Shown: positions 9,708 through 20,968, numbered from the stretch's first letter. The stretch: DNA of 64,000 bases from Trigonopsis variabilis (GCA_003707065.3 PPXM03000009.1:496001-560000); one strand, 5' to 3'. Notes: generated by a model not told the origin, from the letters alone. Translations and numbers: made by a program.

Positions 9708-11843
9708 ATGGACGACGAGTTCCACGCATTGCTTCAGGGGCCGCTAGCGCCATCTAAAGAGGATGAATTACCATCAAAAATAACGGATTTGTTACGGTTC
9801 AGTCATGAGATGGAACTAGGTTTGAGAAAAGAGGCCAATGGCTCAGGCTATTCAAAGTTTCGGATCCGCTTGAGCGCTCTACTTCAATCCAAATCACCCA
9901 AGGTTCGATGGGCAGGGAGTGTTCTAATCAAGTCCATAATATCTGCGGATATCGATTGTCTAGAGAGTCACGGTGTGACTTGGATACGACTATTGATAAA
10001 ACAGGTTAATCCGGGAAATCCTGATCCTTTGATCAGTAGCTGTATTAGAACAATCGGAGGAATTTATACTCTTTGTTCTGGAAAGACAGCTCTCACTCGC
10101 GAAATCGTCACGCCTTACTTGGGACAATATGTTGATAATCTGCTGGTTATAGCTTCTAGATCAGTCGAAGAGTCAAATGATGGATTATTAAACACGTGTA
10201 TGACTGGCATGATGTCTATTGCGCGGTCTTACCCAACCACATTCCGGCCTTATTCTGCGAAATTATATGAAGTCATCCAACTCGTGCTCAGACCAAACTG
10301 TTATCTTATTCGGGCAAAAATGTCAGCTGAGCAGGCTCTTGTAAGTCTGCATATGGCTGCTAAAGGAAAGAATATTTCCAGTGAGTGGAAGGAAAACCTG
10401 AAAAATGTGTTGGCTAGAACCAAAGTTGCTATCACAGGTCTAGTCAGCTTTCTTGATCATGATTACTATGATTTCAAAGACATGAGTCTTCAGAATAATG
10501 AAGATGTCGATATTACAGGGTGTTTCGATGAGTTTAGTACTGGTATCGAAGTTATCTCCCAGTTCATCAGCCTTCCGACCCGCTTACAAGTCCAAGTTCC
10601 CCTCGGATCAATTATGTCTCTTGCGGAAAACCTTCTCAGCATTCCCAGTTCTAAAATTGTCTTCAAAGAGCCTATTCTAGCTAGTAATAAAGGGCTTATC
10701 AAAGCTTGTTGGCCTAATTTGCAAATCAAGCTAATTAATCTAATAACCAAGCTGACCTCGACTCTTGGAAGTACAATGCTACGTTATACTTCCTCAATAG
10801 TTTTCTATTTGGAGAATCTTGGATCTTCAGCCGATCATACCCGCATTCCTCCTGGACTGTTACTGGCTCTTGTTAATCTGGCAACTTGCTTTCTTCAAAC
10901 TGCTAGCTTGCTACCGCCAGCCTATTCAACATCTCTTAACCTTTTCACAAAGTCCTGCGTTTCTGCAGTCTACGCATCAGGATCTTTACTTCCTTCAAAA
11001 CTCCCTGATTACATGTCGAATCCGAACTTATTCGTCGAGCGACCTAATGATCTTTTAGTGCATTCTTGTTTTGACTATTTTAGTTCTCTAATTCAAACTT
11101 GCTCTTCTCTTATTTCTCCTACAGTAAGAGCCCAGCTTGACCAGCTGGCCGTGGTCAAAGCAAATGACAAGCTGCTGGCCACCACCGTTCTCCGGCCAGG
11201 CCCCAAATCTAGATCAAGTCTATTACCTTTGGCTAGCCGGGTTTGCCGTTATGAATCAGGATCACTTATTTCTATTCTCTCTCATCCTCGTCTCCCTCCT
11301 CCTCCTAGACAGCTACAATCTATGCACTCGGAGAGTGTGGATGACCAAGACGATGAATATATAGCTGAAGAGAGAAATGGAGTTAATATTACGACTGAGC
11401 CTTCCAATTATCAGCAACGCAGCGGGGACACTCAGCACATCGCGGTGGAAGCTGATTTACCTCCACGCAAACGCAGACTAAGCCAAGGAGAGGACGGTCC
11501 TACAGCGAAGGAGAAAAGACAGTCATTACATCCGCGAAATATCATAATGGACCTCGAGAAAGAGACAAGCAGGACCGTGAATGAGGAATCAAAGGCAGAA
11601 GAGGATCATGTGCTGGAGCCGTCTTTTTTGACAGTCAAAGCTTCGACCAATACCAGCGAAGCAGATAGGAGCATGACCGATGATGTGGGGATGATTAGCA
11701 AGTCAGACACGAACGAAAATGTGAAACCACAGGTAAGTCGTGGTGATGGCGAGTTTAAAGAGCTTACGAGTCGAGACGATGACGAGTCAGAGTCAGAGTT
11801 CGAAATGCCTCCCCTTTACTCGGATGAATCAGAAGAGGAATAA
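9708..11843 (+). CDS. RIX1: Pre-rRNA-processing protein Rix1 (PELP1-like)
   Basis: 711 aa, intronless. Rix1/Ipi2 is the scaffold of the Rix1-Ipi1-Ipi3 complex that works with the Mdn1 AAA ATPase on nucleoplasmic pre-60S particles and ITS2 processing. The N-terminal 500 residues are an all-helical repeat domain; the stretch around residues 40-180, with KSPKVRWAGSVLIKSI and a conserved CIRTIGGIYTLCSG region, is typical of the RIX1 family. The C-terminal 180 residues are charged and disordered, with a basic patch (PPRKRR) and an acidic end, matching the family's acidic tail. Length is close to yeast Rix1 (763 aa). Recognition is by family pattern. Confidence 0.85.
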   Translation: MDDEFHALLQGPLAPSKEDELPSKITDLLRFSHEMELGLRKEANGSGYSKFRIRLSALLQSKSPKVRWAGSVLIKSIISADIDCLESHGVTWIRLLIKQVNPGNPDPLISSCIRTIGGIYTLCSGKTALTREIVTPYLGQYVDNLLVIASRSVEESNDGLLNTCMTGMMSIARSYPTTFRPYSAKLYEVIQLVLRPNCYLIRAKMSAEQALVSLHMAAKGKNISSEWKENLKNVLARTKVAITGLVSFLDHDYYDFKDMSLQNNEDVDITGCFDEFSTGIEVISQFISLPTRLQVQVPLGSIMSLAENLLSIPSSKIVFKEPILASNKGLIKACWPNLQIKLINLITKLTSTLGSTMLRYTSSIVFYLENLGSSADHTRIPPGLLLALVNLATCFLQTASLLPPAYSTSLNLFTKSCVSAVYASGSLLPSKLPDYMSNPNLFVERPNDLLVHSCFDYFSSLIQTCSSLISPTVRAQLDQLAVVKANDKLLATTVLRPGPKSRSSLLPLASRVCRYESGSLISILSHPRLPPPPRQLQSMHSESVDDQDDEYIAEERNGVNITTEPSNYQQRSGDTQHIAVEADLPPRKRRLSQGEDGPTAKEKRQSLHPRNIIMDLEKETSRTVNEESKAEEDHVLEPSFLTVKASTNTSEADRSMTDDVGMISKSDTNENVKPQVSRGDGEFKELTSRDDDESESEFEMPPLYSDESEEE

Positions 11844-11950
11844 ATGTACGATTAGCATGGCAATGAAATTAGTAAAATGACATAACTATGGTCACTAGGG
11901 AATATTTGCTCAAGCTAACGCCGGTTCCAAAATACTACACAGAAATCTAT

Positions 11951-12916
11951 CTATCCCAGGAGGTCGATCTCGTTCGTGAGGTTATAAAATTCCAGAGCCT
12001 CCCGCATCACCTCTGTAAAATGCTCGAGCACAGATTCAGCGCGACAACCTTCACGACAGGCTTCGCCTTTGGCAACAGATGCAGGCTTGCGAATGGTATA
12101 ATGGACAAGACTAGTGACCGGCCATAGTGCTTTCCAAATATCGATATATTCTTCGTATAAGACGAGGTTCAGGTTATAAATTGCAGGGAGAGGAACCCAT
12201 TTATCCCTGTAGTAATTAATTAGAAAATCTTGGTCGTTCTGTCCAGGAGCTATCATCGCAGGATCAGAGGTATTATGCATTAGATCATTGAATGCTTCAT
12301 TGTCCGGGTTAATCAGCAGTACTCCAGCATTCATTTCCTGAGACCAAGGAAGTCCCGGCCATGAGTCGTTGACGGCACCGATTTGGTGGCGGTTAACAGG
12401 ATAAGAAAAGACTGGGTCAATAGGACCTTCACAAGTTATGTCGACGTCGACATATAAGAGCATATCGTATTGGGTCCAGTTCCACAACTGGAATCGGTTC
12501 AAATTATGCCGCTGGCGTTCGATGACAGTGGACAAGTCAAACTTTTCGAATACCAGATCACCGGAGCGCTCAATTTTCCATCCGACTCGTTCCAGCAACT
12601 CCACGTCTTTCTCAGGGACCGCGTTCTCACCTTCGGTTCGGACCAACATCACCGGCTCTATTCCCAACGCCTCGAGATCATTATGCTTTCGAAGCGAGTA
12701 GATCAATGGGATCGCATAGGTTGCAAAGCCTGGAGTCTGAACGGTAGAGACAATCGCCTTTTTCTTCTTCGTCTGGAACCGATTTTCTCGAAGAGGAATG
12801 GCTGACGATAAACTAGACAGACCAAACGAAGACGCCTCGATCATGCTATAGAGAGAAACCCCAATAAAAATCCCGCCAATCAAGGCTATGAGGATATTGG
12901 GGCGCAAGAGAATCAT
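11951..12916 (-). CDS. Glycosyltransferase family 8 protein (type II membrane)
   Basis: 321 aa, intronless. One N-terminal membrane anchor (about residues 7-25) precedes a GT8 domain: the opening AIVSTVQTPGFATYAIPLIYSL block, the DxD metal and nucleotide-sugar motif DVD at 157-159, and a later NAGVLLINP block. It therefore looks like a Golgi-lumenal retaining transferase of the glycogenin/Gnt1-like class. The membrane anchor argues against glycogenin itself. Donor and acceptor cannot be told; Gnt1-type GlcNAc transfer or a plant-like GT8 activity are both possible. Its 3' end faces RIX1 107 bp away. Confidence 0.85.
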   Translation of the reverse strand: MILLRPNILIALIGGIFIGVSLYSMIEASSFGLSSLSSAIPLRENRFQTKKKKAIVSTVQTPGFATYAIPLIYSLRKHNDLEALGIEPVMLVRTEGENAVPEKDVELLERVGWKIERSGDLVFEKFDLSTVIERQRHNLNRFQLWNWTQYDMLLYVDVDITCEGPIDPVFSYPVNRHQIGAVNDSWPGLPWSQEMNAGVLLINPDNEAFNDLMHNTSDPAMIAPGQNDQDFLINYYRDKWVPLPAIYNLNLVLYEEYIDIWKALWPVTSLVHYTIRKPASVAKGEACREGCRAESVLEHFTEVMREALEFYNLTNEIDLLG

Positions 12917-14202
12917 GATAATAGAGAGAGGAGAAGAACGAGCGTGTGAAAAAGATGGGTGCGCAGGGCTTGGGGGGCCAGTTCGTTCTTAATCTAGGTC
13001 TAAAGTCAACGTGTGGCTCTTACTTCTCACCCTATACTGCTCATAACATAACCTCGGATATTAACGCTTCTCCACGAACAGAACCGATTTCGTATACAGA
13101 ATAACTTTACAAATCAATGAAGAGTCTAGCCTTCCAGAACGATCTGCGATTTTACTCTGTTGAGATCTTTAAATGGAAGACAGATTTAGTAACGATACAG
13201 AAATGATGTGTGTGCTCACCGTGATTGACACCAGTGGCCAGAGGAGCAAGGCAGTCAAAAAGAACTCAACAGCCAAAGAAACATCATTAGTCAACGTTTA
13301 AGTCACAGAAACAGTAGAGGGCCTTCTGAACATTGAATGACGAACAGACGTAATGCATCAACGAGGTCGTAAAAAACATGAATATTACTTGGCTTACTAC
13401 ATTCGAAGAACAGTCATTTCCTTTATTATACATAGATCACGATCGTATAGCACCGATACAGGATAAGCATTCAACTGTGTGTGAGGAATAAGGGATCTCG
13501 TTGCGCTCTTCGGGACAAAATAGGCTGGCTGTGTTCTAGTGGGAGAACCAAAAGCAAGAGCGAGACGCAGAAAATTTTCCCAAGTGAAGCGCCTTGCACG
13601 ATTTCAGGAATTGCTTGGTATGAGCACTATGCTTTCTTCAGATGGACGTGTGCAGTCTGGTTCTTCACCAAACCAAGGCTCGTTTGGGGCTTTGGCGTCG
13701 TGTCACCGCCGAACATTGGGCGTGTAATCCCAGGATTTAGTTTATCCGGTGTACGCAAAGTCCTTTCACTGTGAAATGTTTTTCCGGTACTTTGGGCTCA
13801 ATAGTTGGTCCGTTGTTACCAAATTAGGAATTTATTCTTCGCGCATCTCGCTATCACACGCGTCGTAGAAACGGGCGGTGCAATCAAGGGATGACAGTGA
13901 CAGATTGGTCCCCCACTGCGGGACGGGCCAAATCTTCTGGTAACATCTAAAAGCTAAATTCGATCGATCTATTCTTCAAGGTTTACAAGGGAGCGTATTG
14001 ACTGTGATACGCGAGGAAGAGCGTGATTGTGATGGGAACTTGACTGCCCAAGCAGAAACGGAAGTGGATACCATTTTGTTAATACAGAACAACCCCACCA
14101 CCTCCCATGATTCTCCCGGAATAATAGACAACATTTCAATTTTGTAGATTGTTGCGCAAGAAATCCCTCTTTACCAATTATACGAAAATGCAGAATCGAG
14201 CT
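12917..14202. other. Intergenic region between GT8 and GT34 genes
   Basis: About 1.3 kb, containing the GT8 promoter and the GT34 3' flank. The short open frames at 13481-13774 and 13539-13727 have no family features. I see no RNA gene or repeat. Confidence 0.5.
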
Positions 14203-15493
14203 TCACGCGGTGCTAGCCAAAGGCGCTGCTGCTTCTTTCTTTTGGTTATGAGTACTCTTTGGCCGTCGTCTCTTTTGCCAAAATTCATCCCACTTATCCT
14301 GGCATTCTCCATTCACCCAACAGCCTGCGAAATGAACAACCAGATCACCTTCCAGGTATCCATGGACGGGATCGCCAGGGAATCCGTAAGAGTTGATAAA
14401 TCGCTGTGGAACGATTCCAACGTGCTGGCGGACTCTGGGATGGCTATTAATAGTTTGCATAAGAATCCATTGCTCATCAGCATCATTGTCTAGATATGGA
14501 TCTGACCACATGTCCAAGAACCCAAACGTCCATTCACTCCGCCGGAAGAACATTGACCCTGCGTTCAGATGCGCAAAGTCTTCAGAAATAATAATGTCGA
14601 TTTCCTCCGGATCATACGCTTGTGAAGTAAACGATTTAGCAAAGATCGGACCACCATTCTTAAGCCAGTAATTAGTAAGAACTCGACTCTCTAGAACTTT
14701 GGGGTTCAAAAGATGTTTAGCAAGATCAATCTCGCTATTCATGATAATCATATCGACATCGACCATCCATACCCATTCGACTTCAGGATTCTCGTCGAAA
14801 ACTTCTTGGATAGCGGGAATCTTGGCCCATACCTAAAATTAGTCCATGGTAAAATTAGTCCATGATTCGAGTCTTCTTGCTCACCTTTCCTTTAGTCCCC
14901 AGATCGTATTTGGAAATATTCTTGAATATATTCAAATAGCCTAAAGGTTAGCATCTCGATAAAAAAATTGCGGAGCTAGACCCCACAAAGACTTGATTCG
15001 TAAGTAAACCAAACTCACCATGATAATCACAATACTCCTGGCGGTTCTCTAGGGCCAACTCCAAACTATTTGCTATCTCAGAATTGTGGCCACCGCCATC
15101 AGACGCGGTCAAGAGAGCAATCTCCCGTCCTCGAGGGTGCGATCGGTCGGGAATCTCAGGTGCAGGCGAAAGAGATACTTTCTTCAGGATCTCATCCTGA
15201 TAACTGACGACATTCTGATATAGATCAGGATATTGCTCCTGAGATAGATTGGCGGATTTATCATAGTCGAAGCCATATTTCGCAAAGATATCCAACAGAG
15301 CCTTGGGAGGCCCAGATGGAGGAACTGCCGCGGGAGAAACGGGCGCGTCATCGAGGCCTATCGGAAGGTTCTCACTGATTGACAGAGGCAAGTAGTTTCT
15401 TGTCGAAGGGGGAGATAGAGTGATCAGCAAGATAATCAGACAGGCCACAACGACAATCCAGAATCGGATCAGGTTACGTGGAAGCCCAATCAT
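14203..15493 (-). CDS. Mnn10/Gma12-type glycosyltransferase (GT34)
   Basis: Three exons on the minus strand: 15493-15019, 14940-14885 and 14832-14203, giving 386 aa in one frame. An N-terminal anchor (about residues 8-27) and a Pro/Ser-rich stem lead into the GT34 domain: REIALLTASDGGGHNSE, then WAKIPAIQEVF, and the DxD motif DVD at 202-204 within EWVWMVDVDMIIMN. Family members are Golgi alpha-1,6-mannosyl or alpha-1,2-galactosyl transferases acting on N-glycan outer chains. A conserved VHFAGCWVN block near the end supports completeness. The introns are 78 and 52 nt; the second carries a duplicated 3' splice region. Which sugar it adds is not determined. Confidence 0.87.
14835..14864 (-). repeat. 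Tandem duplication of an intron 3' splice region
   Basis: AAAATTAGTCCATG occurs at 14835-14848 and again at 14851-14864. On the sense (minus) strand each copy contains a CTAAT branch-like site and a TTTTA run. One copy ends TAG, the acceptor used by the GT34 gene, and the other ends TAC. Confidence 0.8.
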
Positions 15494-16206
15494 AGTGAAG
15501 ATCGAATTCTATCCCTGGATGAAGATGAGGAGCTGCTGATATTAGCGAGTGCCTCTCAGTCTCGGCTTCGATACAGCCACGGCGGGTTACTTCTGGCACC
15601 GTAAGCTGAGTGTGTCCTGCTTTTAATGTATGACTAGCGCGTAATGAGATAGACCGTGCACAGACCAAGTATCCATCTTCCCACAGTAATAAATCAGTTA
15701 TACGTTCTACTTATAGAGGCAATGCCCTGGCATTCTCGCTCGCATTGCCTGATCCTTGTTTGTGTTCTCAATATAGCCTTTATTAGACCTATCTGACGAT
15801 AATTACCCGTCACTACTCATTTGACTCTGTACATGTTGTGCTTTATACTCTCTCAGTTAGTAGAAGGCTAATAAGAAGACACCATGACAAATAGAATTAG
15901 AATTCACACTGTAGTCTTCTTTCTAATAATACAGGTGATATCATTCGCCTGCTGTCACTTCGAGCGCCATATGAAAACTAGAGACGCTTTGCTAAGCGTT
16001 GTACCTTATCTTAATGCTCTCGTCTCTTTTTGCCAATAGTGCTGCTACTCAGATGTTTCTTCTGAACGAAAAGAGACGTATATAAAACGACTAGGAATGA
16101 AATGAAAGAACTGATATGAGAACACAGTAAATAACCGTCCATCTACACTGGAGCTGCCACTAGACAACATAGTTACTAGGTACAACGAATTGTAGCTTAT
16201 TGCAGC
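15494..16206. other. Intergenic region between GT34 and POM33
   Basis: 713 bp with the GT34 promoter and the POM33 3' flank. A small hairpin (ACGCTT, 4-nt loop, AAGCGT) lies at 15984-15999. Nothing else is supported. Confidence 0.45.
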
Positions 16207-17267
16207 TTATTCGGCCTTAACGTCGGGCTTAGCGGCTGGAGTAGAAGTAGTAGTAGTCTCAGCAGGCTCACTTGCAGTAGAAGTAGCGTGGCCAGCAGGG
16301 GGAGTGATGGTCACCTGAGAGAGAGTCTGCTTAATAGAGGTCCACACGCTTTGCACGACGGGAGGAGCATGATACTGCTCAATGAGCCCATCGATATTGG
16401 TCTGCACCGCGCCAAAGACCTTACGAGAATAAGGGCTCTTTTCAAAGCGAATTTTGAGGAAGCCGGCATAGACCAAAAGAGTGATCCATGATCCTCGCTT
16501 GAAGAGCAAAGCACGAACGAGGACACGAATAAGAGTATAGAATTCCAGCGAGGCGACAACAAAGAAGACCTTGTCATAATAATTGGTGACAATTCCTGCA
16601 ATAGCCCTAGTGACAGGGGAAGCCTCGATTATGCCGTAAACTGGAAGCAATTGAGTTCGAGCATAAGTCAAACTGTGGAAAAGAGAAAAGAGGGTGAAAG
16701 GAAGAAGGGTGTCGATGTGGGGAGCAGACAAGAGCCACAAGATGGCAATAGCTAGATTGTTAGAAAACCAAGGACAAGAAACAGAAGGAAACTAAAACAA
16801 CGGCAGCCAACAAAGATCGCCGATGAAGTGCAAAAATACTCACCAAGATATTGGAGATTATCGTCATGAATGATGGCACCATTGAGAGGACGCTTTCCAA
16901 GGATATAAGTCGTATAAAGAATGATTCCATAAGTAGAAACAATGGCCAAAAAGGCTTCTTTATACCAGAAAGTATACCATTTACAACTCGAGCGAAAGAT
17001 CGAAGGCAAGAAGAAAAGGGACCCAACGAGAACAAGTACATGACCTAAAGTTAACTTAAATCATCCAGTTAAACTTACCAACAAACCAAGGGAACTGGAT
17101 GGTCTGCAATTCATGAGGTTAGCAATGCCAATTCCTAGAATGAGCTTGAAGTGATTCCATCATCGGATTAGAGTCACCGGAATTCAATTCATTTTATAAC
17201 CCAATAATCTTACCTTGACGAGGTCTTGGATGGTAGCTTTTTTAGTAGTAGGCGTGCTTTCCGACAT
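16207..17267 (-). CDS. POM33: Pom33/Per33/Tts1 (TMEM33) reticulon-like membrane protein
   Basis: Four exons on the minus strand: 17267-17214, 17103-17079, 17044-16844 and 16751-16207, joining to 274 aa. Introns are 110, 34 and 92 nt. The family marks are a run of four membrane segments, the block DDNLQYLAIAILWLLSAP and the following LLPFTLFSLFHSLTY. An amphipathic helix-rich segment and a Thr/Ala-rich tail end the protein. Yeast Pom33 and fission-yeast Tts1 shape the endoplasmic reticulum and nuclear envelope and help distribute nuclear pores. The second exon is only 25 nt. The splice model preserves frame throughout and reconstructs the conserved block across the exon 3/4 junction. Confidence 0.88.
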
Positions 17268-18513
17268 GTTGAAGTCTTAACAAGGGTCGCGTGGCTAGCT
17301 TTAAGATAGAAGGAAAGAAGAAAACGGACGGCGCTTGTGTTTGGCCTAGCAACGTCATCTGGGACTAATGATAAACTTATAAATACAAGATCGGCGATAA
17401 TTTCTGATCTTTACTGCTTTGTCTTCTTTACGTAGATACTGTTGGTGTCTGGCTTATTATAATAACAATCAAACTCCTTCTGTGGGCTTGACAAAGACTA
17501 CGTGAGAATGAAGAAACAACCGCTATAGAGTAGACATCGTAATTAGATGTATTAATCTGATTAAGCAACGGATATTTGTTTATGACAATCAGACTCTAGC
17601 GTTCCAGAGAGATTGCCGACATTAACTGGGTATGTCCCAATTGACACATGGCATGCCGCCATGTCATATGCCCAATATATATGGCGCTGCTTGCTAACAG
17701 GTAGAGCTATGCTCCTCCTCCAGTAGCTTATCCAACGTCTTTTTATGAACAAACTTCGTCCATTTTCTTTATGTTTCTCAGATGCGAAGACTGCACTCTA
17801 TAATAGTTAATTCGACGAGACAGCTCGTCCAGGCCGTAGATTATCAGAAGATGAAACATACATGTAGAAGAGGGACCCTATGGTGCCCTGACATTACAAG
17901 ATCTCTCGAAGGAAGTATCACGGAAGCATTGGAAAATCATAATACCATTCACGAGTCTACACTTGGTCATAGTCATCTCAATCAAAGATGTACGCTTCTG
18001 ATCCACTTATTGTCCGGATAAAAAAAGGCCAACTTTAATATTTTAAACGGCAGAGATCACCTGTACTTCTTTGAAAAAAAGAATGTCTCCAGATAGTCTC
18101 ATATATCTTACTTGACGGAAATGAGGACGAAACGCAGATAACTTCAAATACTTAGCCTCACTCCGGTCACAATTACTGAATTTCGGAAAGCCTTTCAACA
18201 CTAAGAGATGCCCTAGATCGGGTTCTTATTCATCCATGGAATGTCTAATTAATACAGATCATAGATATAAACCGTTTAACGAGGCGGTCGTAAGAATGGT
18301 CGAGATTCTCGCTCTGGAAAGCGAGCTGAAACTGTTATCATCCTGGAAAACTGCAGAGCAGAGGGTTCATGCAAAGCACTGAACTGTTCGTTGTTATTCA
18401 GTCCCATTCGGTTCCGTAAACAGGTTGTGTGGGCGTTGCATGGTGAAGGTCCGGTCGTATCTAATCCTGCTACACTAGTCAATCCACGAAAACTCGCAGG
18501 AAATTTTTTCTCG
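17268..18513. other. Intergenic region between POM33 and mitochondrial uL24
   Basis: About 1.25 kb with divergent promoters. An 80-codon ATG frame at 17782-18021 has no recognisable features and I do not call it. No repeats or RNA genes noted. Confidence 0.45.
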
Positions 18514-19470
18514 ATGAAGCCTACTCTTCAGCTATTCTCGAGAAAGTGGACCAATAAAGCTCTCATAAAATGTCTGCCTTCACTTTTACAAAGAGAGTTA
18601 CCGGAACTTCCTGAGAAGAAACGTGCCAAAGTGGCTCCTTTTGCAGTCCGAGATTTGGTTGGTAAATTATGGTAATCTGTCTAATCTTAGGTTCAACTAC
18701 GAAATGGATCCAAAGTCATTTCAAGAGTACAGGCTGTCGATGAATCGACTCAAAGCGTCGTGTTAGAGGACATGATGGCTGGTTCGGTAAGTCAAGCATT
18801 TGGTGGAGAGGTTCTTACTTTTTAGCGTCAAGTCTTTATTCCGCAGCCATACCTGGAACCTTTCGACTCAAAAAGTTTTATATTGGAAGTTCCAAAGTCC
18901 ATACCCTTCTCGGAAGTCCGTTTGGTAGCTAATACTCCTCTTGAAAATGGCGGAGTTGAAAAAGTGGCCATTGATCGTATAGTGATTAAGGGAGAAGTAT
19001 GGGATCCTAATCTTCGAAAAATGGCGCCTAAACGATATCCTTATGGACATCCTGAGATGATTATTCCTTGGCCTAAGCCCATCTATCCAAACGAGTCATG
19101 GCATCCTGCAGCTGCTAATTTCCGAATGGTGAGGAAACAGACCAACTATGTGAAGAATATTTCAGAGCCTCCTTTCCCCGAAGGAGCCTTATCAAGTCTT
19201 CGAAACCCCTATAGTCGGCATAAGAAAGTGCCCATGCCCCAACACTTGGTCGACAAGATGCGGGGTCCCAAGATGCCTCTCACTCAGACCAAGAAAGCTT
19301 ATCTTGCTGAGAAGAAAGCTCGTACAAAGGAGTTTGAAAAGCCCACTGAATGGTCGATTGACAATAGCGACGAGGTCAGAACTTTGTTGGCTAGCCGGCT
19401 GGCAGCAAAACTTGGCGTGCAAGTGGAAAATAACTCAAAAGATCAAGCTGAGAGTACCCAGGATAAGTAA
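18514..19470 (+). CDS. MRPL40: Mitochondrial large-subunit ribosomal protein uL24m (Mrpl40)
   Basis: Three exons, 18514-18657, 18691-18786 and 18826-19470, giving 294 aa. A basic N-terminus fits mitochondrial import. The KOW-like beta segment VRDLVQLRNGSKVISRVQAVD is formed across the first junction, and the fungal-specific C-terminal extension contains the HPEMIIPWPKP block. The protein sits at the polypeptide exit side of the mitoribosome. The first intron (33 nt) must use a GTTGGT donor to keep the KOW frame; the more canonical GTAAAT four bases later would shift frame and stop. An upstream in-frame ATG at 18391 is possible but the residues it adds look non-coding. Confidence 0.8.
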
Positions 19471-19583
19471 GGGATTCCTAGAGATAGGAAAGTTGGAATT
19501 GATTTGAAGAATAAGATTCTACCATATATTGTATATAACCCATGGTGACTATCAGAAAGTCTTGAAGAATATTGTACACAGAG

Positions 19584-20228
19584 TTATACTAAGTTTCCGT
19601 AGTATTCGGTTTGAGGATAAATTTCTTGTAATTGGGGCCACTGTACAATAAATCGATCGCTGATGGGTAACAGCAGCCTGCCTGATAAGGATAAAGACTG
19701 GACTCTCGCCAAGGATTCGATATAGACGATTCGGCTAGAAGAAAGCCTTAGAAGATTCAAAAGTTTCACTAGATAACAAATAACAACGCACGTTCCAGGT
19801 CCATTGCATAGGATAACGCTGGGGATTTTCGACGCATCCAGGCCAGGCGCCAAGGCTTGAATACAAGAGTACGCGCATTTTATCACTGTAATCGGCACCG
19901 TGAACCAAGACTGTCCAACATACCGGGCCCTCGAAACTTGGGCGAATCTTGCCTTTGATTCCGTTTCACTATGCCTCTGTTCCCAGACTTTGGCCCGCTC
20001 AGGGGATAACTTATCGTCGCTTCCATATACCCATGTCCTCGAAGGAAAATCTTTGATAAGAAATGAATCCAACATCATGAGCATCTCTCCACTATGTCCT
20101 CCAGATCCAAGGATGATTGCGATGCTGTGAGCCTTGCCTCCTAGAGTCCTTGTCAGTCGTAGACGAAGGTAAATAGAAAAAAGAACAGATAAGAAAGGAA
20201 GAGTAAAGAGTACAATCCATTTTATCAT
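19584..20228 (-). CDS. ALG14: Alg14, membrane subunit of UDP-GlcNAc transferase
   Basis: 214 aa, intronless. Alg14 anchors the catalytic Alg13 at the cytosolic face of the endoplasmic reticulum, where the pair adds the second GlcNAc to dolichol-PP-GlcNAc. Visible: N-terminal membrane helix, the ILGSGGHSGEM motif near residues 39-49, the LCNGPGTCV block and the terminal FIVQWPQL...YYGNLV segment characteristic of Alg14. I start at ATG 20228 rather than the TTG at 20234. Length agrees with fungal Alg14 (about 200-240 aa). Confidence 0.95.
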   Translation of the reverse strand: MIKWIVLFTLPFLSVLFSIYLRLRLTRTLGGKAHSIAIILGSGGHSGEMLMMLDSFLIKDFPSRTWVYGSDDKLSPERAKVWEQRHSETESKARFAQVSRARYVGQSWFTVPITVIKCAYSCIQALAPGLDASKIPSVILCNGPGTCVVICYLVKLLNLLRLSSSRIVYIESLARVQSLSLSGRLLLPISDRFIVQWPQLQEIYPQTEYYGNLV

Positions 20229-20368
20229 ATTCAAGCTTTTCTATTTCTCCTCTGGGATAGCCAGTGCTGAATATTCTGATCCGATGATCAGTAGTCCTGT
20301 ATCACGTCTGCTGCGCAGTCCTCTCCCAACTATTCTCGTAACCTCTCAGTATACCTACTAAGCATATA

Positions 20369-20384
20369 AGTAGGAGCTCCTACT
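20369..20384. repeat. 16-bp perfect palindrome
   Basis: AGTAGGAGCTCCTACT, self-complementary over all 16 bases, 140 bp upstream of the ALG14 start. It could be a dimeric transcription-factor site for ALG14. Confidence 0.8.
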
Positions 20385-20423
20385 AACTTTTGACCAAGAG
20401 TGACGGCACCTTGGCAGATTTGG

Positions 20424-20469
20424 ATTCGGGAATAGATCAATGAATAGCGTCTTTGACCTATTCCCGAAT
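20424..20469. repeat. Inverted repeat, 12-bp arms, 22-nt spacer
   Basis: ATTCGGGAATAG at 20424-20435 and its exact reverse complement at 20458-20469. Confidence 0.8.
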
Positions 20470-20540
20470 ATCCCCTTGTCCAATTGCAATTGTGCGATGC
20501 TCTCAGTGCTACATATATTTAAATCAGGGATAGATGCCTC

Positions 20541-20586
20541 CCATATTCCATAGAGAGAAACTGTTTATTATTCTAGTGGAATATGG
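20541..20586. repeat. Inverted repeat, 10-bp arms, 26-nt spacer
   Basis: CCATATTCCA at 20541-20550 and its exact reverse complement at 20577-20586. Confidence 0.8.
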
Positions 20587-20879
20587 CTCTTTGAGATACA
20601 TATCAGCGAAAAAGCCGCTGTGATTTAATTTCTTCTAAGTCAACAAGATAACCAATCATGCCGCTCTTTATCACCTTTAACGGATTGCAGTCCTGAAAGA
20701 GTCCTTCTGATTTCATATCATCTTTGATTTAGCGCAGTGTATGACTATGTTCGCCAAGTCTTTTTACCCTGAATCATACAAGACTACGTTTCAGAGATAC
20801 GTGAACAATAAGAAGCCAAAGAAAAGTTTGTCAGCTTTGCCGTATATTGAAGTGACCACTTGACTGGTGAGGCTGCCTA

Positions 20880-20900
20880 GGACGCCTCGATGAGGCGTCC
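20880..20900. repeat. Hairpin, 9-bp arms, 3-nt loop
   Basis: GGACGCCTC, loop GAT, GAGGCGTCC. It lies 69 bp before the ATG of the orphan ORF, so probably in its promoter or 5' leader. Confidence 0.8.
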
Positions 20901-20968
20901 AGGCGCATGTTTCTGATTCATGCCTCGCCAGCATTTGTGGAGATTCTAGCGTCATACCTTATACAACA

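Larger units (their letters stand above)
20235..20968. other. Inverted-repeat-rich intergenic region upstream of orphan ORF
   Basis: 734 bp between the divergent ALG14 and orphan starts. Four separate inverted repeats lie in it (listed separately). No ORF or RNA family recognised. Confidence 0.55.

Noticed and set aside
17782-18021. 79-aa ATG frame between POM33 and uL24m
   Set aside because: No recognisable motif, and length is compatible with chance in a 1.2-kb gap.
18658-18690. Reading uL24m with a GTAAAT donor
   Set aside because: It shifts frame and meets a stop, destroying the KOW-like segment.
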